Shown here piece by piece: positions 16,535 to 26,291 of a DNA stretch of 64,000 nt. Source of the DNA: JAKAGZ01 sp963783855 (lineage in GTDB: Bacteria; Bacteroidota; Ignavibacteria; Ignavibacteriales; Ignavibacteriaceae); NCBI GenBank assembly GCA_963783855.1, contig CAWAPE010000004.1, positions 434,001 to 498,000 on the forward strand. The letters run 5' to 3'. The number at the start of each line of letters is the position of its first letter. Within the stretch, counting starts at the first letter, position 1. The notes below the pieces were generated by a model. That model worked only from the letters and a program-made list of their open reading frames with translations. It made no database searches and was not told the origin of the DNA. Position numbers and translations under genes: made by a program.

Positions 16535-17504
16535 TTGCTTCTCCCGTTTTTTCTTTTGTCTTTTCTTCCGGTTTTGTTTTTTCTACTATTTCTACTGCCT
16601 GTCTCATCATTTCTTCATTAACTGAACTTAGTGGTGAAAATTTCGCAAACTTTACCAGATCAGCATTCGTTAAAAAGTTTTCGGTTGTCCCAATGATAAC
16701 ATCAGCATCCTTTCTTCCTTTTAAGTGCTCAAGCGTTTCAGACGTAGTTAATTCAAGGGCTTGTAAACCAAAACGGGCAGCAAAGTAAATTCTGATAATC
16801 TCAGTAATTTCTGAATGATACTGTTTTACTTCACCGCTCTGCCATAATTTTTCTTCTTCAAGCGATTTTAAAGCCTTTAAGGCTTTAATATGTGGAGGAA
16901 TAATAACTTCCTTTCTAAGAGCAGGTTTTCCTGATTTCTTTTTTCTGTATCTTCTATAAAAATAAAAACCTAAAGCCAGCAGAATCAGTCCTGCTAAAAC
17001 CCAAAGAATAATCTCTGTCAAATCAAGAGGAATTTTCTCTGGATCTTTTACATCTTTAATGTCTTTTTTCAAATCAACCTTTACCAGCCTGACCTGAAAA
17101 TTGACCGGGTTTGAAAGAACAGATTTTAGACTTACATCGGAAGTATCAATTCCTTTATCAGATAAAGTGTCTTTACCGGTTCTATAAAATACACGGATTG
17201 CCGGAATAGTAACATCAGCTGAATCGTATTTTGATAAAAGGAAATTTAGCGTAGCTGTTTTCTTACCTGTTTGCTCGCTGTAAACCATATTGCCTGCTTT
17301 CAGAATGTCAACATCTTTAAGGCTGTCCTGAATTGCAGGTGGGATAATTTTTATATTTTTATCAGAAGAAATTTCAAGCCTGTAATGGATGAAATCCCCT
17401 ACCAGATAAGAAGTTGTATCAACGGAAGCTTGTGCTGAGATGTTCTGCGCAAAACTAAATCCGGGTATAAATACCAAGAATATTACTAAAAACTTTTTTA
17501 CCAT
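16527..17504 (-). CDS. Bat-operon accessory membrane protein (BatD-like N-terminal domain)
   Basis: I cannot assign this 325-residue protein to a named family. It has a signal peptide (cut after SFAQ), a periplasmic beta-rich domain whose opening (ISAQASVDTTSYLVGDFIHYRLEI) resembles the first BatD domain, a membrane helix at about 165-183, a basic stretch (RRYRKKKSGK) and a C-terminal cytoplasmic helical region. Genes of this shape regularly lie between the DUF58 gene and batA in Bacteroidota. Its start overlaps the DUF58 stop and its end overlaps the batA start, so it is part of the same transcript and probably the same complex. Confidence 0.75.
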   Translation of the reverse strand: MVKKFLVIFLVFIPGFSFAQNISAQASVDTTSYLVGDFIHYRLEISSDKNIKIIPPAIQDSLKDVDILKAGNMVYSEQTGKKTATLNFLLSKYDSADVTIPAIRVFYRTGKDTLSDKGIDTSDVSLKSVLSNPVNFQVRLVKVDLKKDIKDVKDPEKIPLDLTEIILWVLAGLILLALGFYFYRRYRKKKSGKPALRKEVIIPPHIKALKALKSLEEEKLWQSGEVKQYHSEITEIIRIYFAARFGLQALELTTSETLEHLKGRKDADVIIGTTENFLTNADLVKFAKFSPLSSVNEEMMRQAVEIVEKTKPEEKTKEKTGEANV

Positions 17505-18373
17505 CTTCTGCCGCGTAATCTGAAAAATTGTACTAATGGTTTTACATAATTTTGTCCCGTTTGAATTTCAATGCTATCCAGCCTGCTTGAAATAAACAAC
17601 GACTTTCTTGCACGTGTAATTTCCTGACTTACATCTGTAATGTGTTTCCTGATTTTTGAATCATTTGTGTCAATCCACCTTTCTTCACCCGTTTCTGCAT
17701 CCGTAAATTTCACCAGCCCCATTTGTGGAACCTCATTTTCACGCTTGTCGTTCATCACAATTCCAATAAAATCGTGCTTCTTACCAACAACTCTTAAAAT
17801 TTTTTCATAACCCGAGTCCATAAAATCTGAAAGAAGAAAAACTATGCTTCTCTTTTTAATTGCGTGATTTAGATGTTCTAAGGCTTCCCGGATATTGGTT
17901 GTCTTCCCTTCCGGTTCAAATGAAAGTACTTCCCGAATAATCCTGAGAACATGTTTCTTTCCTTTTCTCGGCGGAACAAATTTTTCTATCTTATCGGTAA
18001 ATAAAAGCAATCCTACTTTATCGTTATTTTTCATTGCTGAAAACGCAAGAATGGCACTTAGTTCGGCAGCAATCTGCTGTTTTGTTTTATCTATCGTACC
18101 AAAAATCAGAGAGCCGCTGATATCTACCATTAAAATTACTGTAAGTTCTCTTTCTTCCTCAAAAACTTTAATAAAGGGGTGACCAAACCGGGCTGTTACA
18201 TTCCAGTCGATGTTTCTAATATCGTCACCGAACTGATATTCACGAACTTCCGCGAATTCCATTCCCCTGCCTTTAAAAACCGAATGGTATTCACCAGAGA
18301 AAACCTGGTTTACCAAACCTTTGGTTTTTATTTCTATCTGACGTACCTGTTTTAGAAGTTCTTTTGTGTCCAT
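17498..18373 (-). CDS. DUF58 domain protein of the MoxR/Bat system
   Basis: The 291-residue cytoplasmic protein has the DUF58 signature GRGMEFAEVREYQFGDDIRNIDWNVTAR cut across residues about 35-62, followed by a vWA-like domain with the metal-site motif MVDISGS and the later LLSDFMDSGYE. DUF58 proteins are regular partners of MoxR ATPases and Bat vWA proteins. The absence of a membrane segment fits this short form. It is 152 bp downstream of moxR; those 152 bp hold no gene or clear terminator, so the two are likely co-transcribed. Confidence 0.9.
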   Translation of the reverse strand: MDTKELLKQVRQIEIKTKGLVNQVFSGEYHSVFKGRGMEFAEVREYQFGDDIRNIDWNVTARFGHPFIKVFEEERELTVILMVDISGSLIFGTIDKTKQQIAAELSAILAFSAMKNNDKVGLLLFTDKIEKFVPPRKGKKHVLRIIREVLSFEPEGKTTNIREALEHLNHAIKKRSIVFLLSDFMDSGYEKILRVVGKKHDFIGIVMNDKRENEVPQMGLVKFTDAETGEERWIDTNDSKIRKHITDVSQEITRARKSLFISSRLDSIEIQTGQNYVKPLVQFFRLRGRRW

Positions 18374-18525
18374 TAATTTATTTTTAATTCAATCTATTCA
18401 ACAAACCGGAGTTCAGTTTTGGGATAAGAAAACTTACCGGATTCCTCACCTATTAAAGTCGGCTTCTGGATGACATTACTTTTCAATTTCAACTTTTCCA
18501 TACTCAATATTCCATCTTCCATTTT

Positions 18526-19509
18526 TTACGGGACTTCAATCTTATTTAAAATTTCCTGGATAACATATTCGGTAGTAATTTCTTCTGCTTCTGCTTCATA
18601 AGTAACAGCGATTCTGTGTCGTAATACATCCAGGCAAATGCCCCTTACATCCTCAGGAATTACATAACCTCTTCTTTTTATAAAGGCCATCGCTTTTGCT
18701 CCGAGTGCCAGGTTTATAGTTGCTCTGGGTGATGCCCCATAGCTTATAAGATTCGTAAGATTATCAAGTCCGTACTCTTTTGGATTACGTGTTGCAAATA
18801 CTATATCAAGAATATATTTCTCAATTTTTTCATCAACATAAACTTCCTGAATTAATTTCCTTGCGTTTAGAATATCTTCCGTTGATATAACAGGATTGAT
18901 TTTTAAGGCAGAATCACTCACGTTCTGTCTCATTATACTTAATTCTTCAGTCTTGGTCGGGTAGGTAATTTTAACTTTTAACATAAACCTGTCAACCTGG
19001 GCTTCAGGAAGCGGATATGTTCCTTCCTGCTCAATAGGGTTTTGCGTTGCCAGTACCAGGAATGGTTCTTCGAGGTAAAAAGTTTCTTCTCCTATTGTAA
19101 CCTGTCTTTCCTGCATTGCCTCAAGTAAAGCACTCTGAACTTTTGCAGGAGCACGGTTTATTTCATCTGCCAAAATAAAATTTGCAAACACCGGGCCTTT
19201 TTTTATTAAAAATTTTCCGTCCTTTTGATTGTAGATCATTGTTCCAACCAGATCCGCAGGAAGAAGGTCGGGTGTAAATTGAATTCGCTGGTATTTTGCT
19301 TTCATAGCAGAAGCAAGTGATTTAATGGCCAGAGTTTTTGCAAGGCCGGGAACACCTTCCAGCAGAATATGGCCATTACCAAGAAGGCCAACAATCAACC
19401 TTTCTACCATGGCTTTTTGGCCGACAATCACCTTGCCAATTTCCTGCATCAGCAAGTCTATAAAAGCACTTTCCTGTTTAATTTTTTCATTTAATGCAGT
19501 AATATCCAC
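18526..19509 (-). CDS. MoxR family AAA+ ATPase
   Basis: The 327-residue product is a MoxR-type AAA+ chaperone ATPase. It has Walker A in the MoxR form LEGVPGLAKT, Walker B ILADEINRAP, sensor 1 in LATQNPIEQEGTYPLPEAQ, the arginine-finger region VDRFMLKV and a C-terminal helical lid containing GASPRATINLALGAKA. MoxR proteins act with vWA proteins to mature or regulate partner complexes. It is the first gene of the Bat operon; the apparent start is GTG at 19509. The 239 bp upstream hold only the terminator of the preceding gene. Confidence 0.92.
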   Translation of the reverse strand: MDITALNEKIKQESAFIDLLMQEIGKVIVGQKAMVERLIVGLLGNGHILLEGVPGLAKTLAIKSLASAMKAKYQRIQFTPDLLPADLVGTMIYNQKDGKFLIKKGPVFANFILADEINRAPAKVQSALLEAMQERQVTIGEETFYLEEPFLVLATQNPIEQEGTYPLPEAQVDRFMLKVKITYPTKTEELSIMRQNVSDSALKINPVISTEDILNARKLIQEVYVDEKIEKYILDIVFATRNPKEYGLDNLTNLISYGASPRATINLALGAKAMAFIKRRGYVIPEDVRGICLDVLRHRIAVTYEAEAEEITTEYVIQEILNKIEVP

Positions 19510-19671
19510 GTTTGAACCTCGTCTATGGTTTTAAAATTTAATTACCTAAGAAAAGTAATGAGAACTGCCTTCTGGCAGGTAACTTAGACAATATAAAATC
19601 AGAAAAAGTTTCCGAAACTTAATAAAATTTAACAATAATTTTAGGTAAGCCTATAATTGGTGAGAATATAC

Positions 19672-19721
19672 AAAAAAAAGAGGGCCCATTTTCACTCCCC
19701 TGTTAAAATGAAAATGAGCCC
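19672..19721 (-). terminator. Strong intrinsic terminator of the vWA lipoprotein gene
   Basis: A 13-bp stem with one mismatch (19682-19694 with 19709-19721) has a 14-nt loop and, on the minus strand, is followed by CTCTTTTTTTT. It separates the vWA lipoprotein gene from the moxR-bat operon. Confidence 0.88.
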
Positions 19722-19748
19722 CCTTAAGAAAGATCTAAATTAAAGACG

Positions 19749-20852
19749 TCACTGATATTTTACTGAATATGTTTTCTTACCATCAGCACTGCTCTCCTTA
19801 ACTGTAATTATTACAGTATGAGTGACATTCGGATCCGATGTTAAAAATTCAACAAGGTAACTGTTTGAAAGAGCGCCAGCAACAGGAAGTGTTGATAAAG
19901 TTAAATTAGATGCATTTGCATTAACTAATACTACAGTTCCACCGGTTAGCTGAGACATTTCCCACGGACGCTCATAAACCAGATTTGACCAACTTGCAGC
20001 GTTAGCTGTATCAGCTGTTCCACTCCAAACAGTATGTACGGTAGACTGTCCGCCAATTGTGGATCCTAAAGTAGCTGTTGACCATGCCGACATATTATAT
20101 GGTTGTGTAGGTTCGTCAGTAAAATTGATGAAAATCCTTTGCGCCCCTGTTCGCCAGGAGAAATTAGAATTTGCAAATAAAATACCAACAACGCCATCTT
20201 CTGAAACCGAACTATGACCTGCAGCATAAGTGCTTGCTACAGTCTGCAAAGCAGCGCTATCTGCTCCGCTGAATCCAACAGACCTATAAGTTCCGGTAGA
20301 ACGATTCAGAAAGGTTTGAATATTTGTAGCTGAAGTCAGGTTAATTGCTCCTTCTACATCACCATAATAACCAACTACACCAAACTGAACATCAAGACCA
20401 CTGGCTGCCAAAGCCTGAGAAAAAGCAATAATTGAATTAGCAATTGCATCGGCCTCTTCTCCCATACTTCCGGATACATCCACTGTAAATACTAAATCAG
20501 CTTTCAGAACATTTGAAGTACTAACCTTCGTTAGTTTAAGGCCTTTAACTTTGCCATCTTCTGAGAGCCAGAAATTTGATTGAGCAGTTAGTGTAATCGG
20601 ATTATTTGTTGTAGGATTAACCAAACCTGTCAGGTTTAATTTAATCCTTGAAGTATTTCCCGAAGTTACCTGGAAAGTAGCTGTAGGTTGAATATTGTTA
20701 ACTGTAGTTACTGGAACCGTCGCACCACTAGGATCTGCTGGTATATCACTATTATCTGTACTCCCACCAGTTACAGGATTAGTATCACTCTTGCTGCAAC
20801 CACCTATTATAAGAGCAGCACAAATTAAAAATGAAACCAAGTATTTAATCAT
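19749..20852 (-). CDS. vWA-domain lipoprotein
   Basis: The 367-residue product starts with a lipoprotein signal peptide (lipobox IGGC, Cys about 19) and a serine/threonine/proline-rich linker. A beta-rich segment follows (about residues 55-115), then a von Willebrand A domain whose metal site begins DVSGSMGEEADAIANS (about 129-144) and continues with TDEPTQPYN. It is therefore an anchored periplasmic or surface protein that probably binds another protein through a MIDAS metal. It stands alone between its own terminator and rlmI. The proximity to the Bat vWA proteins may or may not be meaningful. Confidence 0.83.
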   Translation of the reverse strand: MIKYLVSFLICAALIIGGCSKSDTNPVTGGSTDNSDIPADPSGATVPVTTVNNIQPTATFQVTSGNTSRIKLNLTGLVNPTTNNPITLTAQSNFWLSEDGKVKGLKLTKVSTSNVLKADLVFTVDVSGSMGEEADAIANSIIAFSQALAASGLDVQFGVVGYYGDVEGAINLTSATNIQTFLNRSTGTYRSVGFSGADSAALQTVASTYAAGHSSVSEDGVVGILFANSNFSWRTGAQRIFINFTDEPTQPYNMSAWSTATLGSTIGGQSTVHTVWSGTADTANAASWSNLVYERPWEMSQLTGGTVVLVNANASNLTLSTLPVAGALSNSYLVEFLTSDPNVTHTVIITVKESSADGKKTYSVKYQ

Positions 20853-21008
20853 AACTCCCCCGACTTATTTATTTGATTGAAAATATTATTTTGTAATCAA
20901 GATTTTATATTTTCGTTATTTCTCAATAATATTTTAAGCTTATGATCTTTTATGCACAATAGACCAAACGGTTCATTCTGTTGAGAAAATGACCAATAAA
21001 TGAAGTGT

Positions 21009-22187
21009 TTAGGGAGAAAGTACCCTTAAGGCAAGAAATTTCAGGTATTCAGTCTCAGGCATTGAGGATATTTGAGGATGATCTTTTGAAGCGCCCAAAA
21101 ATGTAATAAGTTGTATCCTTTTTCCGGCGCGTGTTGCGGCATTGTTTATTGTATGTAAAAATTCTTCTTTTTTTAGATGGTGTGAACATGATGACGTTAC
21201 AAGAAAACCTCCTTCGTTAACAGTTTTAAGAGCCAGTCTGTTTAGTTTTTCATAACCTTTTTTAGCCTGCGGGAGACTCTTTTTATTCTTTGCAAATGCC
21301 GGAGGATCCAGCATTACAACATCAAATTTTTTGTTTTCTGAAATACACTGGCCTAGAAAATCAAAAATATCTTGAACCTCAAAATTCACCGGGCATTTTA
21401 ATTCATTCAATTCAATATTTGTTTTTACATTTTCTATTTCAGACGCAGAGCTATCTGCAAAAGTTACAAATGATGCGCCTGCTTTTGCAGCGTGCAATCC
21501 AAATCCTCCTGAATTACAAAAAAGATCAGCGACATTTTTGCCTTTGCAAATTTTTTCTATAAAAAATCTATTATCACTCTGGTCAAAATAAAATCCCGTT
21601 TTATGTCCTTTATCAAAATCTATTTTATATTTAATCGAACCATCAGATATAATTTCTGGTACCACTTTCCCCAAAAATATTTCATCTTCTTCAGTAAGAC
21701 CTTCCAACTTTCTGAAATAACTTTCGTTTTTAGTGAAAATGTTTTCGGCAGAATATTCATTTTTTAAGATTTTCACAATTCTATCAATATGCTTTTGCAT
21801 CCCGAAAGAATATACCTGCAGTACAAAAGTGTCATTATATTTATCAATAATAAGTCCGGGCAAATAATCACTTTCGCTAAAAACAAAACGAAATGAATCC
21901 TTTTCCGGATAGAGAGTTTTTCTTAATTGATAAGCATCGGCTAATCTTTTCTTTAATAGTTCATCCAGGTCATCAATTTTATATTTAGCTAATATCCTTG
22001 CCGCAATAAGAGAATTATTATTATAAAATCCGCAGCCCAGTAATTCATTCTTTGAATCATAAATTTCTACCAAATCACCATTCTCAGGGACCTCTTCTAT
22101 TTTTTGAATTTCATTGCTAAAAATCCACAAATGCCCCGATTTTATTCGTCTTTCTTCGTTTTTTTTGAGATGAATTGCTGGTACCAT
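21009..22187 (-). CDS. rlmI: 23S rRNA (cytosine-5-)-methyltransferase RlmI-like
   Basis: The 392-residue product has an N-terminal PUA domain (about residues 5-75, with GHLWIFSNEI), an EEHD-like middle region, and a C-terminal Rossmann methyltransferase domain. In the latter the SAM-binding segment reads VADLFCNSGGFGLHAAKAGA and the catalytic region VMLDPPAFAKNKKSL, with SSCSHHL near the end. RlmI methylates C1962 of 23S rRNA in Escherichia coli; related enzymes share this architecture, so the exact site is inferred. The next gene upstream is divergent, leaving a shared ~106-bp AT-rich promoter region (22188-22293). Confidence 0.88.
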   Translation of the reverse strand: MVPAIHLKKNEERRIKSGHLWIFSNEIQKIEEVPENGDLVEIYDSKNELLGCGFYNNNSLIAARILAKYKIDDLDELLKKRLADAYQLRKTLYPEKDSFRFVFSESDYLPGLIIDKYNDTFVLQVYSFGMQKHIDRIVKILKNEYSAENIFTKNESYFRKLEGLTEEDEIFLGKVVPEIISDGSIKYKIDFDKGHKTGFYFDQSDNRFFIEKICKGKNVADLFCNSGGFGLHAAKAGASFVTFADSSASEIENVKTNIELNELKCPVNFEVQDIFDFLGQCISENKKFDVVMLDPPAFAKNKKSLPQAKKGYEKLNRLALKTVNEGGFLVTSSCSHHLKKEEFLHTINNAATRAGKRIQLITFLGASKDHPQISSMPETEYLKFLALRVLSP

Positions 22188-22293
22188 TAGAAATTTTATC
22201 GATTATTATTACAATTGGAATACAAATATAACATTATGAATTTAATAAATCGGTTATATTGATTAACTTTGATTGGAATAATTTTATTGGATT

Positions 22294-24138
22294 ATGAAAA
22301 GAATACTATTATACCTTCTGTTTTCAATCTTTATATTTTCTGCGGCTTCCGCTCAAAATTATAAGTATGCCTGGATAGTTTCTCCAACAATCGGGACTGC
22401 CGGAGCGGATGCTTTACTTACAAGTATTGTGAACGATATTGACATACGAAATGACATAAAATTTGTAATTGTCACTGGAAATTTAACTGCCCGGGGAAAT
22501 AACAGCACACTTGACTCTGTAAAAATAATACTGAACAAACTGACAGTACCCTATTATATAATTCCAGGCGAAAATGATCTGCGTTGGAGTGAAAGCGCCG
22601 GTAAAAGATTTAATTCTTTGTTTAATGATGGTCATTTTTTCTTTACGCTTGATAGTACAAGGTTTATAGGATTAAACAGTTCAGTGTTATGGCATGGCGA
22701 GGGTGGACATTTTTCACCAGAAGAAATAAAATGGCTGGCAGATGAATTAAATAGAAGCAATATTAGTAATGATATTTTTCTTTTTTCCAATTTCCCCTTC
22801 AATGAAAAACTGGATAACTGGTATAAAGCTGCAAATTTGCTAAGCTCCTATGTTACTCCATTTTTATTTTCCGCTAATCAAAAGCCGAAGACAATCTCTA
22901 AAACTAACGGGGTTACAACTATTGCCGGGCTTACCGCTTTAAATAAAGGGAAATGGAATTATAATATTGTTGAAAATAAAACTGACTCAATTTCAATTTA
23001 TACTGTAAGCAATGGAAAATTTGAATTCTGGGAAAGTGTTTCAAAAAATAAATCTGAACTTAATAGAAGCACTCCAAAACAATTTTTTGATTTTTCAGGA
23101 ATTGTGGATGAAAATATTCCGGATCTCAAATCACATATTTTGTGGCAAAAAGATTTAAATATCACATCACTGACAAGTCTATATACTACAGATAAAAAAA
23201 TTATTGCAACAACTGCAAACGGAATAGTTTCGTGCTTTGATACAACCGGTAAAAAGATATGGAGTTATGATAGTAAAGAAAAAATCGTAAGTACGCCTGT
23301 TAGTGTAGATAAATTTTTAATTGTTGCAACCCTCCAGGGAGATCTTATATCGCTGGATATAAATAACGGTAAGGTTATCCAGACAATAGGAATTGGTGAG
23401 CCGCTTACCTCGCAGCTTGTTACAACTGATCTATCGTATAACGGTAGCCCTACAACAGGCATTATAGTTGCCACAGCCGATGGCAAGCTTTACTGTTATG
23501 ATATTTATTCCTTTGAACTTATCTGGGAAAATGATTCAGCTCACGGATTAATACGAACTAAACCTTTGGTTATCAATCACAGAATATTCTTCGGATCACA
23601 GGATGGATTTCTTTATTCCGTTGACGCCCGTACAGGTGCTCTCTACTGGAAGTGGACAAACGGAAATGATTTTTATACCGCTCCGACTGTTTGCCAACCT
23701 GTTACCGATGGCCAGTATATTTATATCGCTACTCCCGATAAAAACATATATAAGATCGACATGCTTCTGGGTGTAACCAAGTGGGAAAGAGATTACAACG
23801 CCTGGGAGTCAATTAATATTTCTTCAGATGGTAAATACCTGGTAATTAAAAGTATTTCAGATAAAATTTATTTTGCATATACAAAAAACGGAAGAAGGTA
23901 TAAGGAATTAAGAATGGGCTACGGATTTGATTTGAATCCTTATAAGCTATTGGAATGGAAAGGAAATTTTATTTTCGGGACTGAGAAAGGGAAAGTCTAT
24001 TTGATCGATAAGGACTTTAAATGGGAGCCCCTGTTTTTTGCAGGCAACGCCAGGTTAAATTTAGTTCAACACGTTAAAGACAATATTTTTGTCGTATCAA
24101 ATATTGATGGAAAAATAATCTGTTTTGAATTAAAGTAG
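22294..24138 (+). CDS. Metallophosphoesterase-fold domain lacking metal ligands, fused to PQQ-type beta-propeller
   Basis: The 614-residue exported protein (signal peptide cut near ASAQ) has two parts. Residues about 25-260 follow the calcineurin-like phosphoesterase pattern, but the metal-ligand positions are changed. The D-x-H motif is replaced by SPTIG (residues about 30-34), GDLTDRG by GNLTARG, GNHD by GEND, and the later histidine segment by SNFPF. Residues about 280-614 contain repeats of the PQQ/WD-like type (GKKIWSYDSKEKIVSTPV, GALYWKWTNGNDFYTAPTV, GVTKWERDYN). The enzyme activity has therefore probably been lost and the domain may be a binding module. It is followed 10 bp later by a HAD phosphatase gene. 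The domain assignment is moderately firm; the biological role is unknown. Confidence 0.75.
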   Translation: MKRILLYLLFSIFIFSAASAQNYKYAWIVSPTIGTAGADALLTSIVNDIDIRNDIKFVIVTGNLTARGNNSTLDSVKIILNKLTVPYYIIPGENDLRWSESAGKRFNSLFNDGHFFFTLDSTRFIGLNSSVLWHGEGGHFSPEEIKWLADELNRSNISNDIFLFSNFPFNEKLDNWYKAANLLSSYVTPFLFSANQKPKTISKTNGVTTIAGLTALNKGKWNYNIVENKTDSISIYTVSNGKFEFWESVSKNKSELNRSTPKQFFDFSGIVDENIPDLKSHILWQKDLNITSLTSLYTTDKKIIATTANGIVSCFDTTGKKIWSYDSKEKIVSTPVSVDKFLIVATLQGDLISLDINNGKVIQTIGIGEPLTSQLVTTDLSYNGSPTTGIIVATADGKLYCYDIYSFELIWENDSAHGLIRTKPLVINHRIFFGSQDGFLYSVDARTGALYWKWTNGNDFYTAPTVCQPVTDGQYIYIATPDKNIYKIDMLLGVTKWERDYNAWESINISSDGKYLVIKSISDKIYFAYTKNGRRYKELRMGYGFDLNPYKLLEWKGNFIFGTEKGKVYLIDKDFKWEPLFFAGNARLNLVQHVKDNIFVVSNIDGKIICFELK

Positions 24139-24148
24139 CTAAAATATA

Positions 24149-24793
24149 ATGACAAAATTTGATGGGATAATTTTCGATATCGACGGGACTATGACTTCAA
24201 CTAATGAGTTGATTTTTGCGTCTTTCAACCATATAATGAACAAATATCTTAACAAGACTCTTACCAATAATGAAATCATTTCCCTTTTCGGTCCTCCGGA
24301 AGATGTGATTCTGGAAGAGTGTACCGGAGAAAATTATCCTGCCGCCCGAAAAGATTATTATGATTTTTATGCTGATAATCACGAAATGGCGGACCTTTAC
24401 CCAGGGATATATGAAATTTTAGATTTTATTAAGTCTAAGAATATTCCGCTAGCTATTTTTACTGGTAAAGGGAAGGAGGCCGCTAAAATAACTTTGAAGA
24501 AGCTAAAGATTTATGACTTCTTCGATTTAATTATTACCGGGGATGATGTTAAGGAACACAAACCTTCACCGGAGGGGATATTAAAATTTGTGGGGAAATT
24601 TAATTTAACACCTCAAAGGATTTTGATGATAGGTGACTCTCCTTCCGATATAAAAGCCGCACGTGGAGCTGAAGTAAAAATTGCTTCTGTTTTATGGGAT
24701 AGTTATTCAAAAGAGAAAGTCATCGAACTGAAAAGCGATTATGTGTTTCACACAGTGGACGAATTAAGGAATTTCCTGAAAACCAGTCTATAA
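24149..24793 (+). CDS. HAD-superfamily phosphatase (phosphoglycolate-phosphatase-like)
   Basis: The 214-residue cytoplasmic protein has all four HAD motifs: motif I FDIDGTMT (nucleophile Asp about 10), motif II FTGKG, motif III lysine in EHKPSPEG, and motif IV MIGDSPSDIKAA. A helical cap sits between motifs I and II, as in phosphoglycolate phosphatases and beta-phosphoglucomutases. The substrate cannot be read from the sequence. It follows the propeller gene closely on the same strand and is probably translated from the same message. Confidence 0.9.
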   Translation: MTKFDGIIFDIDGTMTSTNELIFASFNHIMNKYLNKTLTNNEIISLFGPPEDVILEECTGENYPAARKDYYDFYADNHEMADLYPGIYEILDFIKSKNIPLAIFTGKGKEAAKITLKKLKIYDFFDLIITGDDVKEHKPSPEGILKFVGKFNLTPQRILMIGDSPSDIKAARGAEVKIASVLWDSYSKEKVIELKSDYVFHTVDELRNFLKTSL

Positions 24794-24823
24794 AAAAAGC
24801 GGATCACTTTCCAATGATCCGCT
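24791..24823 (-). terminator. Intrinsic terminator (minus strand) after the frameshifted outer-membrane gene
   Basis: AGCGGATCA (24798-24806) pairs with TGATCCGCT (24815-24823). On the minus strand the stem is followed by a run of seven T. Because it also sits at the 3' end of the HAD gene, it may weakly serve both strands. Confidence 0.78.
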
Positions 24824-24846
24824 CACCAATTACTTAGCTGCTATAA

Positions 24847-26197
24847 TTACAACGGGAATATAAGTGAAACTCTCGGCTCTACTCTTTTCTGCGATTTATA
24901 ATCAATAATTTTATCATTCAAATCTCTCACTGGAGCGAAAGTCCAGTTATAAACAATCGAAACCAGTAAGTACGAAGTGGGTTTGTAGCCAATTTCTGTA
25001 AATAAATATGAACGATCATCCAGTTTAAACATATCCCCTTCACCGCGGATATTTATTTTATCATATCCCGCCCTGAGCAGGAAAGACCCGTCTTCCGGAT
25101 TTATTTCTGTTCCGATATGAAGTTTCCCACTGTTCGGATCATCGTCCAGCCTTTCATATGTACCTGTAATATCCAGTAGTCCAACAACACTTAATCCAAG
25201 TTCACCATAATATCCATTTCCTGGGTCAACTAGTGAAGCCAACTTAGCTGCTTTACTTGAGAATGTCCCGTTTGCAGTATCGACACTGAATCTTTCAATT
25301 TCATAAAGTGCGTCAAAATATGCAGGCAGGTAATGATCATTATTAAATCTTCTTTCAAGTTTGACAACTCCGCGCACCGCGCCAACGCATTAATATCAAA
25401 TTTAAGTCCGGTTGCAAAACCGCTTCCAAAATTAATAATTTTTGAATAATCAGAATAAAGTGTTACATCAAGCATACCGGCATTCAATAAAGGAAGCCCA
25501 ATATCAAAACCAATTATACTAAGACTTCCGTTATCCTGAGTAGTTACAAAATCATTTTTTGTTTTATCATAAAAACCGTTTATTATTCCCGCCTTGCTAC
25601 TAAAATCATTCGCATATGTCGCTCCGATTTCCAGTCCACCAATAATTGGAATGTCAGCTTGTGGTGTAAACTGGAAGGGCCTGAAATATCCTCTTATGCC
25701 AATCACTCCTGATTGAAGAAAATTGCTGTACATTGATTCAAATCCGAACTTGCCGAAATCAATATCGGCGACCATTCCAATTTTTCTCGCATCGAAAGTC
25801 GGGCTATTATTATAGTAGTCTATAATAGTCCCATGACCTAGAGTATAATAATCAACGCACCAACCCGAACATAAACAGGGTCATTCTTTAATCCATATCT
25901 CACATACCTGATAATACTAAGGTAATCTGTAAATTCATTATAATTTTCTTTTCGGAATTTTCCTTCCTGATCAAAAGTAAGTTGAAGGTCGAGACCAAGT
26001 CCCCAATTATTAAAAGAAAATTCGGGTGCTAGATGAAGTGTATAATTTAACTTTCCATCAATCCAATTCATTCCAAGTCCTCCTTGAAATCTGCCCTGTC
26101 CCTCCATTGGATAACCATAATTTCTGCTACCATTAAACTGTGCGAATCCAGGAAATACAAAAATCACGAGGACAAATAAAACAATCAGTTTTTTCAT
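24847..26197 (-). pseudogene. Outer-membrane beta-barrel protein, reading frame broken by two single-base deletions
   Basis: Three consecutive minus-strand frames join into one ~450-residue protein. The first part has a signal peptide (MKKLIVLF, cut after GFAQ) and ends at VRVGAL; the second resumes with DYYTLGHGTIIDYYNNSP; the third resumes with AVRGVVKLERRF. Restoring one base near 25853 and one near 25383 gives an uninterrupted frame to the stop at 24847. The product is rich in alternating aromatic and polar residues and ends in FPL, which suggests an outer-membrane barrel of unknown function. It may be a true pseudogene or an assembly error. It lies 94 bp downstream of the C25 peptidase gene on the same strand, so it may belong to that transcript. 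Confidence 0.78.
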
Positions 26198-26291
26198 TTT
26201 TTCCTATAATTATTTTTGGAGTTAATTTATTCAGGCAAATATATAATAAATTCGCAGGAAATTCCCGAAAGTTATGTCGGGCTTTTTATTT

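Noticed and set aside
26255..26285. Hairpin CCCGA/TCGGG followed by T-rich sequence between the C25 peptidase gene and the frameshifted barrel gene
   Set aside because: The T run is on the plus strand, where no gene ends, and the stem is only 5 bp; it is not convincing as a terminator of the minus-strand gene.
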